From positions 129,433 through 193,432 of the forward strand of contig NW_003314376.1 of NCBI RefSeq assembly GCF_000143415.4: DNA of 64,000 bases. The letters are read 5' to 3'. The translations under genes and the position numbers were made by a program. The DNA comes from Selaginella moellendorffii (taxonomy: Eukaryota; Streptophyta; Lycopodiopsida; Selaginellales; Selaginellaceae). Shown here piece by piece: positions 10,118-20,782 of the stretch. Under the pieces are notes generated by a model. It made no database searches and was not told the DNA's origin. It saw only the letters and a program-made list of their open reading frames with translations. Within the stretch, counting starts at the first letter, position 1. The number at the start of each line of letters is the position of its first letter.

Positions 10118-11130
10118 TCATCTTTGTTTGGGTTTTGTTGATGGCTCCGTCAATCTTGCATTACACTCTTTCTCCATTTTCCTCACAAAGTTTACCAGCA
10201 AGCTCCTGAGATGAGCAACACCTCCTAATACCCTCTCCACAATAAGATTGTATGTCCATTCCCGTCCCTGAAATAACATGTCATTGATGAAAAAGTCAAA
10301 GAACAAGATACTTACCATGTGTAAGGANNNNNNNNNNNNNNNNNNNNNNNNNNNNNNNNNNNNNNNNNNNNNNNNNNNNNNNNNNNNNNNNNNNNNNNNN
10401 NNNNNNNNNNNNNNNNNNNNNNNNNNNNNNNNNNNNNNNNNNNNNNNNNNNNNNNNNNNNNNNNNNNNNNNNNNNNNNNNNNNNNNNNNNNNNNNNNNNN
10501 NNNNNNNNNNNNNNNNNNNNNNNNNNNNNNNNNNNNNNNNNNNNNNNNNNNNNNNNNNNNNNNNNNNNNNNNNNNNNNNNNNNNNNNNNNNNNNNNNNNN
10601 NNNNNNNNNNNNNNNNNNNNNNNNNNNNNNNNNNNNNNNNNNNNNNNNNNNNNNNNNNNNNNNNNNNNNNNNNNNNNNNNNNNNNNNNNNNNNNNNNNNN
10701 NNNNNNNNNNNNNNNNNNNNNNNNNNNNNNNNNNNNNNNNNNNNNNNNNNNNNNNNNNNNNNNNNNNNNNNNNNNNNNNNNNNNNNNNNNNNNNNNNNNN
10801 NNNNNNNNNNNNNNNNNNNNNNNNNNNNNNNNNNNNNNNNNNNNNNNNNNNNNNNNNNNNNNNNNNNNNGCATCCGATAGAAGAAGTGCATGTCCCATGA
10901 TGATCGTGTTCCAGGCATGTTTCTTCGTCCTCCCGAACACTTCTGACGCTTCCACATGTCCACGAGGCTGCTTGCGACAAATGCATCAGCTTCGTATTCA
11001 CAATTTGTGAGGCGAGAGTGTTGCTTTCCAGGTAGACCAACCTATCCTGTTCATCGTCCCATCCTGTCGAACAACCTGTGTTGCAAGCCGCAGTGTAGAC
11101 TTCGACCATACTTTCACAATTGCACGTCCC
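10118..11130 (-). pseudogene. PPR-protein fragment with N gap (Q1)
   Basis: On the minus strand, 10870-11130 carries AFVASSLVDMW and, in another frame, VFGRTKKHAWNTIIMGHA. After the gap, 10118-10329 carries the C-terminal part (FFDFFINDMLFQGREW...). Q2 has 542 bp where the 540 N are, so the missing sequence is probably the PPR middle. The frame change between SLVDM and ASEVF is present in the sequence and not caused by the gap. Confidence 0.75.
10330..10869. other. Assembly gap (540 N)
   Basis: A run of 540 N. Frames reported across it are meaningless. The homologous intervals in Q2 (36045-36586) and Q3 show what is likely missing. Confidence 0.99.
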
Positions 11131-11245
11131 TGAAATAACATGTCATTGATGAAAAAGTCAAAGAACAAGATACTTACCATGTGTGAGGAGATAAGCTCCA
11201 GAGCCTTCACAGCTTTTCATGAAACTACCAAGCTTCAGTTTCGCC
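11127..11245. repeat. Second copy of a segment found at 10262-10329
   Basis: GTCCCTGAAATAACATG... through the ACCATGTGT(A/G)AGGA motif occurs both just left of the N gap and here. In Q2 and Q3 it occurs once, left of the gap position, and different sequence occupies this point. It is either a local duplication or a misassembly around the gap. Confidence 0.6.
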
Positions 11246-11811
11246 TACGTTACGTTACATTTTCTCAAACCTTTCGTCTCGAGCAACCTCTCTGGCCTTT
11301 GGAGGTGCACCAACGTCTGCTCCCTTGTCACCTCTAGAGGATAGCTTGTAAATCCTTCATCAAATCGAAACTTGGTAGGTTCTTGCTCTACCTTCCAATC
11401 CATGTTCCGAGCCAGTTGTGTCATAACTTCCAAGTCTAGCGACTTCCACCAGTCAACCCTTGTATGTGATCTCTGGGTGAGATCACCGTCAGTGAGCAAG
11501 AGCCTACTGTCTTCTTGCACTGCAACTTCATCTCCTTGAAGATTGATTCTACACAATCTTCCCTGTGACAACACATGCACTGTGCTGACTTACGTGTCAC
11601 TGCCAGTGTTGGCAGGACACTTTGTGGAGAATTCCAGTGTACCATTGCTGTGGGAACTACGAGTGTGAGCATCCAGCTGTTTCTTCTCAGTTGGTGAATC
11701 GTCCACCACAACTTCCAGATGATCCGTCACTTCGATCTGCCACCCGGGCTCCTGAAAGATCGCATTCCTGCGCTGCTTCCTTTGAGATAACATGCATCGC
11801 TCAATCACCAA
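11246..11811 (-). pseudogene. Unidentified gene segment (Q1)
   Basis: The minus strand encodes MLSQRKQRRNAIFQEPGW... (the same C-terminal tail as the His-rich protein, without the His tract and the membrane helix). It is followed in another frame by a 110-residue stretch (RINLQGDEV..., DWWKS.DLEVMTQLARNM, LVHLQRPERLLETKG). The P arms retain only pieces of the second part. No domain was recognised. Confidence 0.4.
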
Positions 11812-12007
11812 ATGCTCTCCACAGTATAGGTATGATATTTCATAAAGAGAAATGGATATCTTTCCAATCCTAATGTCCTACTTGCAGTGACACGCCACTT
11901 TGCATACTTTGAATAACGAAACTCTTTTTTTTTCTCGTTTTTCAACTTAGCATTCATTGAATGTGATCATGGAGACACAAGCCATCAGCGTGCACAAACT
12001 ACTTCCT

Positions 12008-12373
12008 CTACAGAAAACTGGGGAAAAGAAACACGAGATAAATATCTATCCATTGCTGTTTTGATAGTCTCACGGTGCCCAACCGAAAGCATGAGACTGA
12101 TAGATGCAAAAATGCAAGTTGGATTATCTTTGTCAGGTAGATGGCATCATTGTTGTCTTCACGCTCCTGCCTACCAGTCTTCTTTTTCTCGGCCGGTGCA
12201 GGTCTCTTATTATGGCTGCCTCTATTGCAGACACAACATATCAAAGTAGTTTGCATAATGTTAGAGGCAAAAGCAAAAGAATTAACCCATCTGGGTACTG
12301 GAGTAAAAGCCAGTTTGTCACAGATGGTAGAGCAGCAATCCAGTGACCCAACAGTGGAGGGAACTGGCACCAT
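12008..12373 (-). CDS. Hypothetical protein, Cys/Lys-containing (Q1)
   Basis: A 121-codon frame conserved in Q2 (and shortened in Q3) but deleted from the P arms. It has a CCVCNRGSHNKRP stretch followed by a Lys/Arg/Glu-rich segment (EKKKTGRQERE), and could be one exon of a larger gene. Changes between copies are mostly substitutions, with no frame break between Q1 and Q2. Function unknown. Confidence 0.3.
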   Translation of the reverse strand: MVPVPSTVGSLDCCSTICDKLAFTPVPRWVNSFAFASNIMQTTLICCVCNRGSHNKRPAPAEKKKTGRQEREDNNDAIYLTKIIQLAFLHLSVSCFRLGTVRLSKQQWIDIYLVFLFPSFL

Positions 12374-12474
12374 CCGGTTTTACTTCTTCATCGTGGATCC
12401 CTAGCTCCTCAAGTGGTCAACCATAGTCAACACTAGTAAAATCGGTCAAAATGCTTGGAATGATTGAAAATAGT

Positions 12475-12547
12475 TGGAGATGCCAGGTATTGATCCCGGT
12501 GCCTCTCGCATGCTAAGCGAGCGCTCTACCATCTGAACTACATCCCC
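12475..12547 (-). tRNA. tRNA-Ala (AGC), Q1
   Basis: 73 nt on the minus strand. The acceptor GGGGATG pairs with CATCTCC (one G-U), the D arm is TAGTTCAGATGG, the anticodon stem is CTCGC/GCGAG with loop TTAGCAT (anticodon AGC), and the T arm is CCGGG...CCTGG with one G-U. The discriminator is A. The A box has one change from Q2 (GTTC for GCTC) and the T loop reads ATCAATA, so activity is less sure than for Q2. Confidence 0.85.
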
Positions 12548-12660
12548 TTAGCATAGAAACAAAAATGCAAAGCTTTTCTCTTCACCATTCTAGTACTCAT
12601 CCTTGGAGATTCTAGTGTCTTTTTTGTCACATTTCAAGAGTTTTTTTATTGATTCTAGAG

Positions 12661-12994
12661 CTCTAGCTATGGAGGAAAGTACTCCAGTTCTGCTGTGTAG
12701 TGTTAGTTATCCAAAACCAAAAGATATACCATGTATTTGGTTAGTTGGGTAAAATTGATGTATTTGGAGTTTTAAACTTTAGATGAAACAAGATTTAAAT
12801 TTGAAAAGAACATTTTACAACAATAACAATAAGGTAAACATTAGCAGTTTCTCAAGAAATTCTAAAAATGAGAAAAAATAAATATGTGAAAATTACAAAT
12901 GCATAATCAAATGAAGCAAAGGCAACATACTTAAGGGCATTATAGTTAAAGGCAAAAGTTAAAATTCTTAACATTAAACAAGAATACCATCATT
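12661..12994. repeat. AT-rich core remnant left of B1
   Basis: From about 12860 this matches the palindrome core (AAATACTTGGTC-like and GGAATACCATCATT motifs, compare 9325-9410). It continues at 29069 after the B1 insertion. No gene. Confidence 0.6.
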
Positions 12995-13032
12995 TGTAAC
13001 GCATGTGATCATGGGATGAGATTTGGATATAC

Positions 13033-13252
13033 TGTCACCGTGGATCCTTGGAACCTTGGGGGATAAATGGGGATAAAATAGCCACTAAGGGCTCTCTCAT
13101 CAAGCAATTGCCCCTTTTCCAGTTGGCTTAAGGGGAGAGAGATGTCACCGTGGATCCTTGGAACCTTGGGGGATAAATGGGGATAAAATAACCACTAAAG
13201 GCTCTCTCATCAAGCAATTGCCCCTTTTCCAGTTGGCTTAAGGGGAGAGAGA
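13033..13252 (+). repeat. Two tandem 110-bp units, short-LTR-like
   Basis: Units start at 13033 and 13143 with TGTCACCGTGGATCC and differ by a few bases. The part CCAGTTGGCTTAAGG resembles the short LTR at 17203-17307 (CCAGTTGGCTTAGGG), so this may be a double copy of a small LTR. Confidence 0.7.
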
Positions 13253-13296
13253 TAAGGTGTGCTACAGATAAGGTGCGCTATGTAGTGCACGTGGTG

Positions 13297-13325
13297 TTAT
13301 CCTATGGTAAATTACCATAGGATAA
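13297..13325. repeat. 29-bp palindrome near the LTR-B end
   Basis: TTATCCTATGGTAA, one A, then its exact reverse complement. It is also present at 29011-29039 and, with one mismatch, at 50703-50731. Confidence 0.95.
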
Positions 13326-13351
13326 AGGGTCAAAACCACGTGCGCTACATT

Positions 13352-13363
13352 TGGTATCAGAGC
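13352..13363 (+). promoter_or_regulatory. Primer-binding site, tRNA-iMet type (B1)
   Basis: TGGTATCAGAGC, the standard plant initiator-Met primer site, two bases after the LTR end. Confidence 0.85.
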
Positions 13364-14130
13364 ATGAGTCTCAGCGAGTACTATTCAATGAGATTGGGCA
13401 ACTAGTCTCGTTGCATACGCAGAGATGAAAACGATGATCCGAGTGGGTACACGTTTTGGTGCAAAGACTTCGCAATCGTTCCTTGGGTATGGATTTGGTT
13501 ACCTTCTTGTACCGTAATTATGTGAGCTTGCTCTTGGGCTCATAAGATGGATTTGAGTTATTCCAGTAGCATGAGTTTGCGCTTGGGCTCGTGAGTGAGG
13601 CACATTAGCAACTCAAGGTTGTACTTTGAGTTGGCAGGATTAATGTTAGCCTATTGGTGGTTCCATGAGTTATTCCTTGTACCATGGGTGAAAGCAAACC
13701 TACCTGGGTTTGCTATGAGTGGCAAATAGGCTGGTCCGTAGCTGTTTAGCACGGCACTAGTGGATCCTTCCTAGGCATGATTATAATTGGATCAATCAAG
13801 ATTATAGGGAATAGTCTATTGGTTCAAGTAATCATTGCCGTGCTCTCTCATAAACTTTTCTTCGATTGAACTGAAGGCAGTGCGAAAGCAAGCTTGAGGT
13901 TTGGTCAAAGATGAGACCGAAAAGAGAGTCATCGAGGACGGAGGATCAAATACGTAAATCATCTTCTCTTCTTGGAGAGATGATTTGCAACGAGGTGTTA
14001 ACTCATTGCTTGTGTTCACATCATGCAATCAAGAGTCCTTATCTTGATGCATGTTGGAGATGGTGGTTTTACAATGGTGAGTTGTGGGATGGATAGCGGT
14101 GAAGTGCTAAACCATTTTATCTAAGCTTGC
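13364..14130 (+). other. B1 interior, left part, non-coding
   Basis: Matches 58005-58787 of B2. No coding frame of note. The homology stops at CTTGCTA (14130), where the foreign block begins. Confidence 0.7.
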
Positions 14131-17100
14131 TAGAATTCTCCCTTTTTATAGGGATATAACCTTTTTTTATAAGATGGGACCAAATCTGACGTGCCGTCGA
14201 TTTTTCAAAACTATTTATGTTTCAAATGGCGACTCCAACGATCTAACAGATGAAATAGTGGCATTGGCTCGACACATGAAGAGTCAACATTACTCATAGC
14301 GCTACTCATGAATTCATTGATAAGCATTCGTACTTCTCTTTATCGCAATTTTATTTCTCATTCAGATAGGCTACAATCTAGCGGGAATGGACTCTTAGAA
14401 GTCTCAACTTTGCGCTTTAGATCCCCTTTACCCGGCATGCTGAACGGGAGGAAAAGGAAACTTTAAGTACTCAACGTTTCAGCCGCGCCAAATGATGGTA
14501 GTATTTTAAAGATTTTTGGTTATCTTCAGATTCATCACAACAAGTTTGGTCAGATCTCTCTCAGGATAAAGCGTCGTGCAGTACATCTAGAAGCTTAGAC
14601 AGTTTATCTCTTGACTTTAATAGCTTTTAAGATCTTATTCTGACATCAACGATGCTGCAGCGATTCTAAGAATGCTTGTGCAGTCTTCAATAGGTGCGAA
14701 GAAGCTCGTAAGCTGCTTGCTCTTAGCCAGATAAGACAGTGTAAGACTTCATTTCAGTCTGCCGTCATTTTGCATGGTATGTTTCTTATGGAGTTGTTTT
14801 ACAGGGACAGGAGCAAGAGGGCTTGATGAGAGCTTCTTTTCTCCACAACCACATAAGCATTTTGCCATGGATCTTCATAAGTTTTGAAATCCGTGTGGAT
14901 CTGTAGCCACTGGTGCATGAATACGATCTACTTAAAAGCTCACAACTGACAAATTTGCACCATCTCCTTCAGCTGTGAAAGGCTTCTCGCGAGAAGTGAA
15001 GAATGGGTCTTCATAATGAAATGGATTAGAAGGTGCATTTTTCTTTTTGTCATCCTCACTTCTCTAACATCTTATCAGGGAGCATAGATCACTCTTGACC
15101 TCATGAGCTAAAGAGTTGACCTCATGAGTTAAGTTCAATTTTTAATTGTAATTTAGTATAAATATTATAAACTTTAAAATATTAAGGTTAGAGCAAACCT
15201 AATAATTTCACAACTCTATTGTTCTAAAGGACATTTCTAATTTAAATATTTATTACATGCTATAATAAGAACATAAACTAAAATTTTTGCAAAAAAACTA
15301 TCCTTGTCACTTCTTTAAATTTGTACTCTATGCTTTTTGGCTAGTAAATGTCAAGTTTATCAGAATTTAAAAATTATTAAATTTGAAATAAGATTTTATA
15401 TAAGGCCATATAACCATTTGAAAGGGAAAAAAAAAGCTATTGATATAAGCTTGTTGCATATAAAAGAGAGACTTGGTTTTTCTCTAAAATATATTCTTGA
15501 GGGGTTTATCATAATATAATGTCTAGAATTTATAGATCTTTATTCGCACTTTTATTCAAAAAGAAGGAAATACACACAAACGTTTGTGAGTTCTAATGTT
15601 GGTAATTTTAACTTTTATAATCTTTATTTCCAAAGTAGTAATTCAAGAGCTAGAAGCTACAATAATTGTTCTATTGCACAGCATAACCAAACTATATAAA
15701 AGAAAGTAAGAGAGGATAATGAAGATAATGATGAAAAGTTGGAGATAAATGTAATGATGGAAGGTGCAACAAATTGGGTGAAAAAGAATTCTCTTTTATT
15801 TATTTTAGAAAATTGCAATTCTATGACTTTTAACAAATGCTTTATAAATTTTCTAGATTTTTGTGGAAATAATGGCGATGATCAGTATGATGGTATATAT
15901 GCTTTTGCGACACACTATAACATCACGTACCTAAAAAACTACCATAAAATATTTTTTGAGGTGGTAAAGACAGACATGGAAACATTTGAATACTATGAGC
16001 AGTATTGTGAAAAGAGCACTTGCAAGTATATAAAATGAAAAGTGAAATGAAAAAATGTTTTTTTATTAATTTTATAAAGTATAATAAGTTTATATTATTG
16101 ATAGAGAATAAAAATTATTAATGGTCTTAAAAAATCTAGTTAATTCCAAAAGTCTTTTGCAATTTAGTAATAGTAAAGTTTGCTTGATGTATATGAATAT
16201 CCATTTTAAAATTCTAATGCAAGATATTGTTTAAGATGTAGTATATATGTTTGTAAAGAGTATATGCCTTTTCATGCTTTTTGTGTTTCATAAGGTCTAG
16301 ATATATGTAAAAAAGAAGGTCTTGAATGACAATTATATATTCTCCATCTTTTGTTTTAATTATGTACTCCTTTACAAGCATAGTGATATACTTTGTGGAG
16401 AGAATCACACACTCAAGCATTTGAGCTAAACTTATTTACCCTACTTTTGCTTACAGATGGTATCAATAAATTTAATTGGGATCAAATCATAATAGCTGTG
16501 TGTCTTTAATTATTTTTTGATTTTCTTGTACATCCACATATGCACACTTTCCAAACCCACTCTTAAGCATTTAAGATAGTGCTCAAGAAAATTTACCAAA
16601 CCCATGCAACCATCTGTCTTGTTCAAATAAAAGTAGCATATAAGATACCAAAGATAATACATATTTACATCAGGCACTCGTACCATATCTAGAGCAAAAT
16701 CTTGAAGAAAATATTAATATCACTTTTGGAGCATTGAAGGCAATCCAACTCTTTTAAAAACATCATAAAAAGGAAACTCATGTTCAATTGCACTTGAGGT
16801 CACAAATGAAAAAGTTTCACAACACCTCTCAAAATGAAAAAGATGATTGTTGTGTAGAGGTGAAGATGGAATTTTTGTTGAGTTTGGAAATGGTGGAGAT
16901 TCATATAGGAAGCTTTTGGGACCAAAAGTAAACTTCTTTCAAACCATTAAAACACATAAGAAGAAATAAACTCTCCAACAATAAAAATTCTTTGATTAAT
17001 ATATTACATTTCAATCTCGGGAATGACGTTTTATTATGATATGGCAATATATTGAATCATAATTGTCAATCTCGGTAATTACAACTTACTATTAGACACA

Positions 17101-17202
17101 ACTAGCTATAAGGTTTCAAAAGCTAAAAACTAGTACATAATTAATACGTAGCCTTATTTTATATAGCTAGCTTGCCATATATAATAATGGCAAACACACA
17201 CA
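14131..17202. other. Unidentified inserted sequence in B1
   Basis: No similarity to other parts of the window was noticed. The first kilobase has mixed composition; from about 15130 it is very AT-rich. The longest frame (15739-16038, plus) encodes 99 residues rich in Asn, Lys and Phe with no recognisable domain. It is probably another degraded mobile element or captured intergenic DNA. Confidence 0.4.
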
Positions 17203-17551
17203 TGTTAGGCATCAGGTCAGGATAATAGGATAAAGAAAAGGGCCTTGCAATCAAATAATCACCCCTTTAGCCAGTTGGCTTAGGGTGTAAGGGATAAGAT
17301 CCTAACATTGGTATCGGAAACCAGTTCGATTCTCGTGGCTGACGAGTGGGGTAAGAATATTCCTAAGGAATATTCAACATGGTGGATCTAGAGGGAGAAC
17401 CAAGGTTTGGTAGACCCTAAGAGAAGGACCATGGTGACTGGAGGGTGGCCTAAGTATGATTGCGGACGATTATTCCCTGACGAGGGGAGGATTGTTAGGC
17501 ACCAGGTTAGGATAATAGAATAAAGAAAGGGCCTTGCAATCAAGTGATCAA
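17203..17551 (+). mobile_element. Miniature LTR element (TRIM-like)
   Basis: A 105-bp LTR (17203-17307, TGTTAGGC to CCTAACA) is followed by primer-site-like TGGTATCGGAAACC, 185 bp of interior and a purine tract (GAGGGGAGGAT) right before a second LTR start (17493). The second copy is cut after about 59 bp. There is no coding capacity. Confidence 0.75.
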
Positions 17552-17587
17552 GTTGACGCTCGGGGACTATATTGAGAAGCGTACTCG

Positions 17588-18240
17588 CTTGATTAATTGT
17601 GTTCCAACAAAGGATCCAGATCAAAACAAGTCCTACAAAGAGTTTGGAGGAGCTTGATTAATTGTGTTCCAACAAAGGATCCAGATCAAAACAAGTCCTA
17701 CAAAGAGTTTGGAGGAGCTCTTTGATGTGGCTCAAGCGTACTCGCTTGATTAATTGTGTTCCAACAAAGGATCCAGATCAAAACAAGTCCTACAAAGAGT
17801 TTGGAGGAGCTCTTTGATGTGGCTCAAGCGTACTCGCTTGATTAATTGTGTTCCAACAAAGGATCCAGATCAAAACAAGTCCTACAAAGAGTTTAGAGGA
17901 GCTCTTTGATGCGGCTCATTGACTTGAAAATAACAAGCACAAGTCTCGCAATCAAGTGATCACCCCTTTAGCCAGTTGACGCTCGAGGACTATATTGAGA
18001 AACATACTCGCTTGATTAGTTGTGTTCTAACAAAGGATCCAGATCAAAACAAGTTCTACAGAGAGTTTGGAGGAGCTCTTTGATGCGGCTCATTGACTTG
18101 AAAATGACAAGCACAAATCTCGCAATCAAGTGATCACCCCTTTAGCCAGTTGACGCTCGGGGACTATATTGAGAAACGTACTCGCTTGATTAGTCGTGTT
18201 CTAACAAAGGATCCAGATCAGAACTAGTCCTACAAAGAGT
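17588..18240 (+). repeat. Tandem array mixing LTR and gag sequence
   Basis: The motif CTTGATTAATTGTGTTCC starts at 17588, 17653, 17745 and 17837, with variant copies at 18011 and 18185. Spacings are 65, 92, 92, 174 and 174 bp. The 174-bp units contain a piece of the short LTR (ATCACCCCTTTAGCCAGTTG) joined to gag-like coding sequence that runs into the gag frame at 18241. Confidence 0.85.
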
Positions 18241-18519
18241 TTGGAGGAGCTCTTTGATGTGGCTCATCGACTTGACAATGACAAGCACAAGTCTTGCAAG
18301 TGTTCACAAAGTCCTTCTATCGAGAATTGTTGTGATTATCATCGTGAACACAAGGATGGGAACAAGCATCACAAGTTGAAGTCGGTGGTGACTACTTCGG
18401 ATGCAAAGGGGTCCAAGAAGCAGAAGTTCTTTAAGAAGAATTATAGACAGGGTTGTCATCATTGTGGCAAACTTGGACACAAGAAGGCTGATTTTCCACA
18501 GTTGAAGAACAAGCAATAG
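18241..18519 (+). pseudogene. gag zinc-knuckle fragment of element E
   Basis: A Lys-rich gag tail with a CCHC box CHHCGKLGHKKADF. The last Cys of CX2CX4HX4C is replaced by Phe, so the knuckle is damaged. The upstream gag is replaced by the tandem array. Confidence 0.7.
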
Positions 18520-18657
18520 GACAAAAAGAATGGCCAATCTTCTACTCACGGTAAGTCAGATACTAAAAAGTTGCAAACTTTGCAACGTGAGGATGACGAG
18601 AATAACCATTCCGGTTGGAGGAAGCGACTTTCGATCATTGCTCGTTAGCTCAACTAT

Positions 18658-19180
18658 GTGTGGAACACGATGGCGCTCAAGGATACTCGTGAATTAGCTT
18701 TAATGCTAGAGGGCGTGTTCCGTAGCAATCCAGTGCGGATTTTATTGGATAGTGGGAGTGATGGCAACTTTGTTTTGGCAATGTTTGTTGCGGAGCATGG
18801 CCTGGTCACACGAGGAGTTCTTCCATACATGGTGGAAGGTACCTCTGCTCAGCTACCTCTGCTCAGCATTTCGATGCTTGTGTCGAGGGGCTGAAAGTGT
18901 CGGTTGGCAACACCACACTTGTGGAGACTTTTTATCTCACAAATATCCATCATGTGGATCTTATTCTTGGGATGCCATGGTTGGTGAAGGTGGATCCAGA
19001 GATAAAGTGGAGTATTAAGCATGTCTTGTTGGAGTATGGTGGCGTTAAAGATGTGTGGTTTGGCGAGGACATTCAACCATCAGTTGTTATACTCTTTACT
19101 ACATCTTTAAAGCGGGCTTGTCGTAATAGAAAAGTAGTTTCGAGTTACTTGCTTTTTGTTCGTGACTTGGGGGACTAAGG
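18658..19180 (+). pseudogene. Retroelement aspartic protease fragment (E)
   Basis: The frame contains the pepsin-type active-site motif LLDSGSDGNF. A second frame (18897-19178) continues with DLILGMPWL, typical of Ty3/gypsy proteases. A stop and frame shift lie between them at 18892. Confidence 0.75.
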
Positions 19181-19189
19181 CACGTGTGG

Positions 19190-19566
19190 GGGAGAAGCAA
19201 TAGTACGGGATGTACTTGATGAGTTTTCTGATGTTTTTCCATCTGAACTTCCTCATGGGTTGCCTCCGTTACAAGGTGTGGAGCATGGGATTACATTGGA
19301 GCTAGGGATGCAGCCAATTTATCGGCGTCTATTTCAATTAAGTTATGTGGAGGAGCATAAGGTGCATTTGTGCAAGGTTCTTTTATTACTCCAAGACAAC
19401 AAACTTTATGCGAAGAAGAGCAAATGTGAGTTTGCAAAGTCGGAGGTGGAATATCTAGGCCATATTGTGACATCTAAGGGTGTCAAGATAGATGCAAGGA
19501 AGGTGGTTGTGGTGGAAAACTAGCCTACACTAACTACAATGGCCGAGTTGTGCTTCTATAGTCATG
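19190..19566 (+). pseudogene. RT remnant of element E
   Basis: The frame moves from the RT entry region (DVFPSELPHGLPP, then HGITLELG) directly to its C-terminal end (YAKKSKCEFAKSEVEYLGHI). The catalytic core with the YxDD motif is deleted. It joins a cut D2 5' LTR at about 19567. Confidence 0.8.
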
Positions 19567-19593
19567 GCCTTTCCATATTCCAAGCACTCACAT

Positions 19594-19604
19594 TGGTGGA
19601 GATG
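19594..19604 (+). promoter_or_regulatory. Primer-binding site, tRNA-Ala type (D2)
   Basis: TGGTGGAGATG, one base after the LTR end, is exactly the reverse complement of the 3' end CATCTCCA plus CCA of the tRNA-Ala(AGC) genes at 12475, 38170 and 49332. Confidence 0.8.
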
Positions 19605-19824
19605 AGGGGCACCTTTGATTGTCCCTCAGGAGTGCTTGAATTTGGGATTTTGGTTTAAATCTAACTTTTTGCATTGTTTAGATTTAGCTTTTTTCCATTT
19701 ATTTTTTTTTGTTCTTCCCTTTCAGGATTTTGGTTTAGATCTAGCTTTCTGCATTGTCTAGATCTCCCATTTCCTTCTCATTTTTTGTCGTTTCTCTTCT
19801 TTTGCTCTTTCTTCGTCCGTCTTC

Positions 19825-20528
19825 ATGGCAAATCAGCAATCTCCTCCTTTGACTTTAGAGCAGTAGTTGGTCCAATTGCTTGATGCTATGCGCTTGCAAT
19901 TGAACAACCAAACTCAATTGATGGTGGCATTCATGGCACGTGGTCCAACTCCTTTTGCTCTTGGTGCCAATCCTCGCGTTTGGCCAGAGTTCTTTCATAG
20001 GAATCCTGGGGATGATGTGTACCATTGGTTCGATCACTTCACGGTGATTGCCACATATCATTCTTGGGATGATGCTCGATGTTTGTGTGAGTTTCCCACG
20101 TGTCTCCAAGGGACGGCATTGCAGTGGTACAATAGATTGAGTGCAGCCACTCGTGAGGATTGGAGTGTTCTTCCGGACGTCTTCAAACGCACCTTCGGAC
20201 ATGCCGACGATTGTGATGATGCCTTCCAACAATTGCATCGTCTTCGCCAAGGGCCATCTGAGTCGGTGATGCACTTGCTCCTGCCACCCTTGATGATGCT
20301 CTTCACTTGGCACAACATTATGAGACGTCGCCTCTTCCACTTCTTGCTGCACGTCCTTCCGCTCTACTTCCTATGAGTGATGGTCCTGTTCCAATGGAGG
20401 TTGATGCTGCTGCTACTCGAGTCCAAGGACACGAGCAAGGACATGGTCGTGGCCGTGATGTTCGTTGTTGGGCATGTGATGAAGTTGGTAATACTTATCG
20501 ACGTTGTCGGTGCTTTCCGGATTGGTGA
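19825..20528 (+). pseudogene. gag of D2
   Basis: The ATG at 19825 is followed by an in-frame TAG at 19864. The core gag domain (FFHRNPGDDVYHWFDHF) is readable to about 20270, then the frame shifts. The zinc knuckle CWACDEVGNTYRRC near 20460 has Asn in place of His of the CX2CX4HX4C motif. The intact gag would bind and package the element RNA. Confidence 0.82.
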
Positions 20529-20782
20529 CCTTCATTTCCTGGGTGGAGACCTTGGCGTCAACAATGTCCCGTTGGTGCTACTGCGGTGGAAGGTTTGGAC
20601 ACCGAGGTGCATCCGGGAAACAAGGAGTTGCGCGAGTAACGGAGGGACCTTGCGCAAATAAGTCAGTGACCCCTCCATCTTTCTTTCGGGAGTATCATCA
20701 AGGGGTTCACTCGGCACCGGTTCATCCAGTGTTTACTTTCTAAGCTCGTTTTTATACCAAGAGGTCTCCTATTATTCTCTCC

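Larger units (their letters stand above)
5839..12660. repeat. Giant imperfect palindrome, unit 1 (P1 - core - Q1)
   Basis: The plus-strand arm P1 (5839-8830) and minus-strand arm Q1 (10118-12660) contain the same gene order inverted. The AT-rich joining core is also inverted-repeated: 9035-9290 pairs with about 9870-10035, leaving a central loop of some 0.6 kb. The arms differ by indels; the PPR part looks about 90% or more identical by eye. Q1 contains the N gap and a suspicious local duplication. Confidence 0.8.
12995..13349 (+). repeat. Rearranged 5' LTR of B1
   Basis: The first bases (TGTAACGCATGTGAT...) resemble the B LTR start (TGTCGCGAATGTGAC...), and 13290-13349 is the normal LTR end. 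Most of the LTR middle is replaced by the 110-bp tandem repeat at 13033-13252. Confidence 0.6.

Noticed and set aside
10118-11109. Long frames across the N gap
   Set aside because: They consist mostly of unknown residues; only the flanking PPR pieces are real sequence.
15739-16038. 99-codon frame as a real gene
   Set aside because: Asn/Lys-rich translation of AT-rich DNA, with no domain and no second copy.
17588-18240. CRISPR-like array
   Set aside because: Repeats are long, adjoin without unique spacers, vary in period, and continue into a retroelement gag frame in a plant genome.
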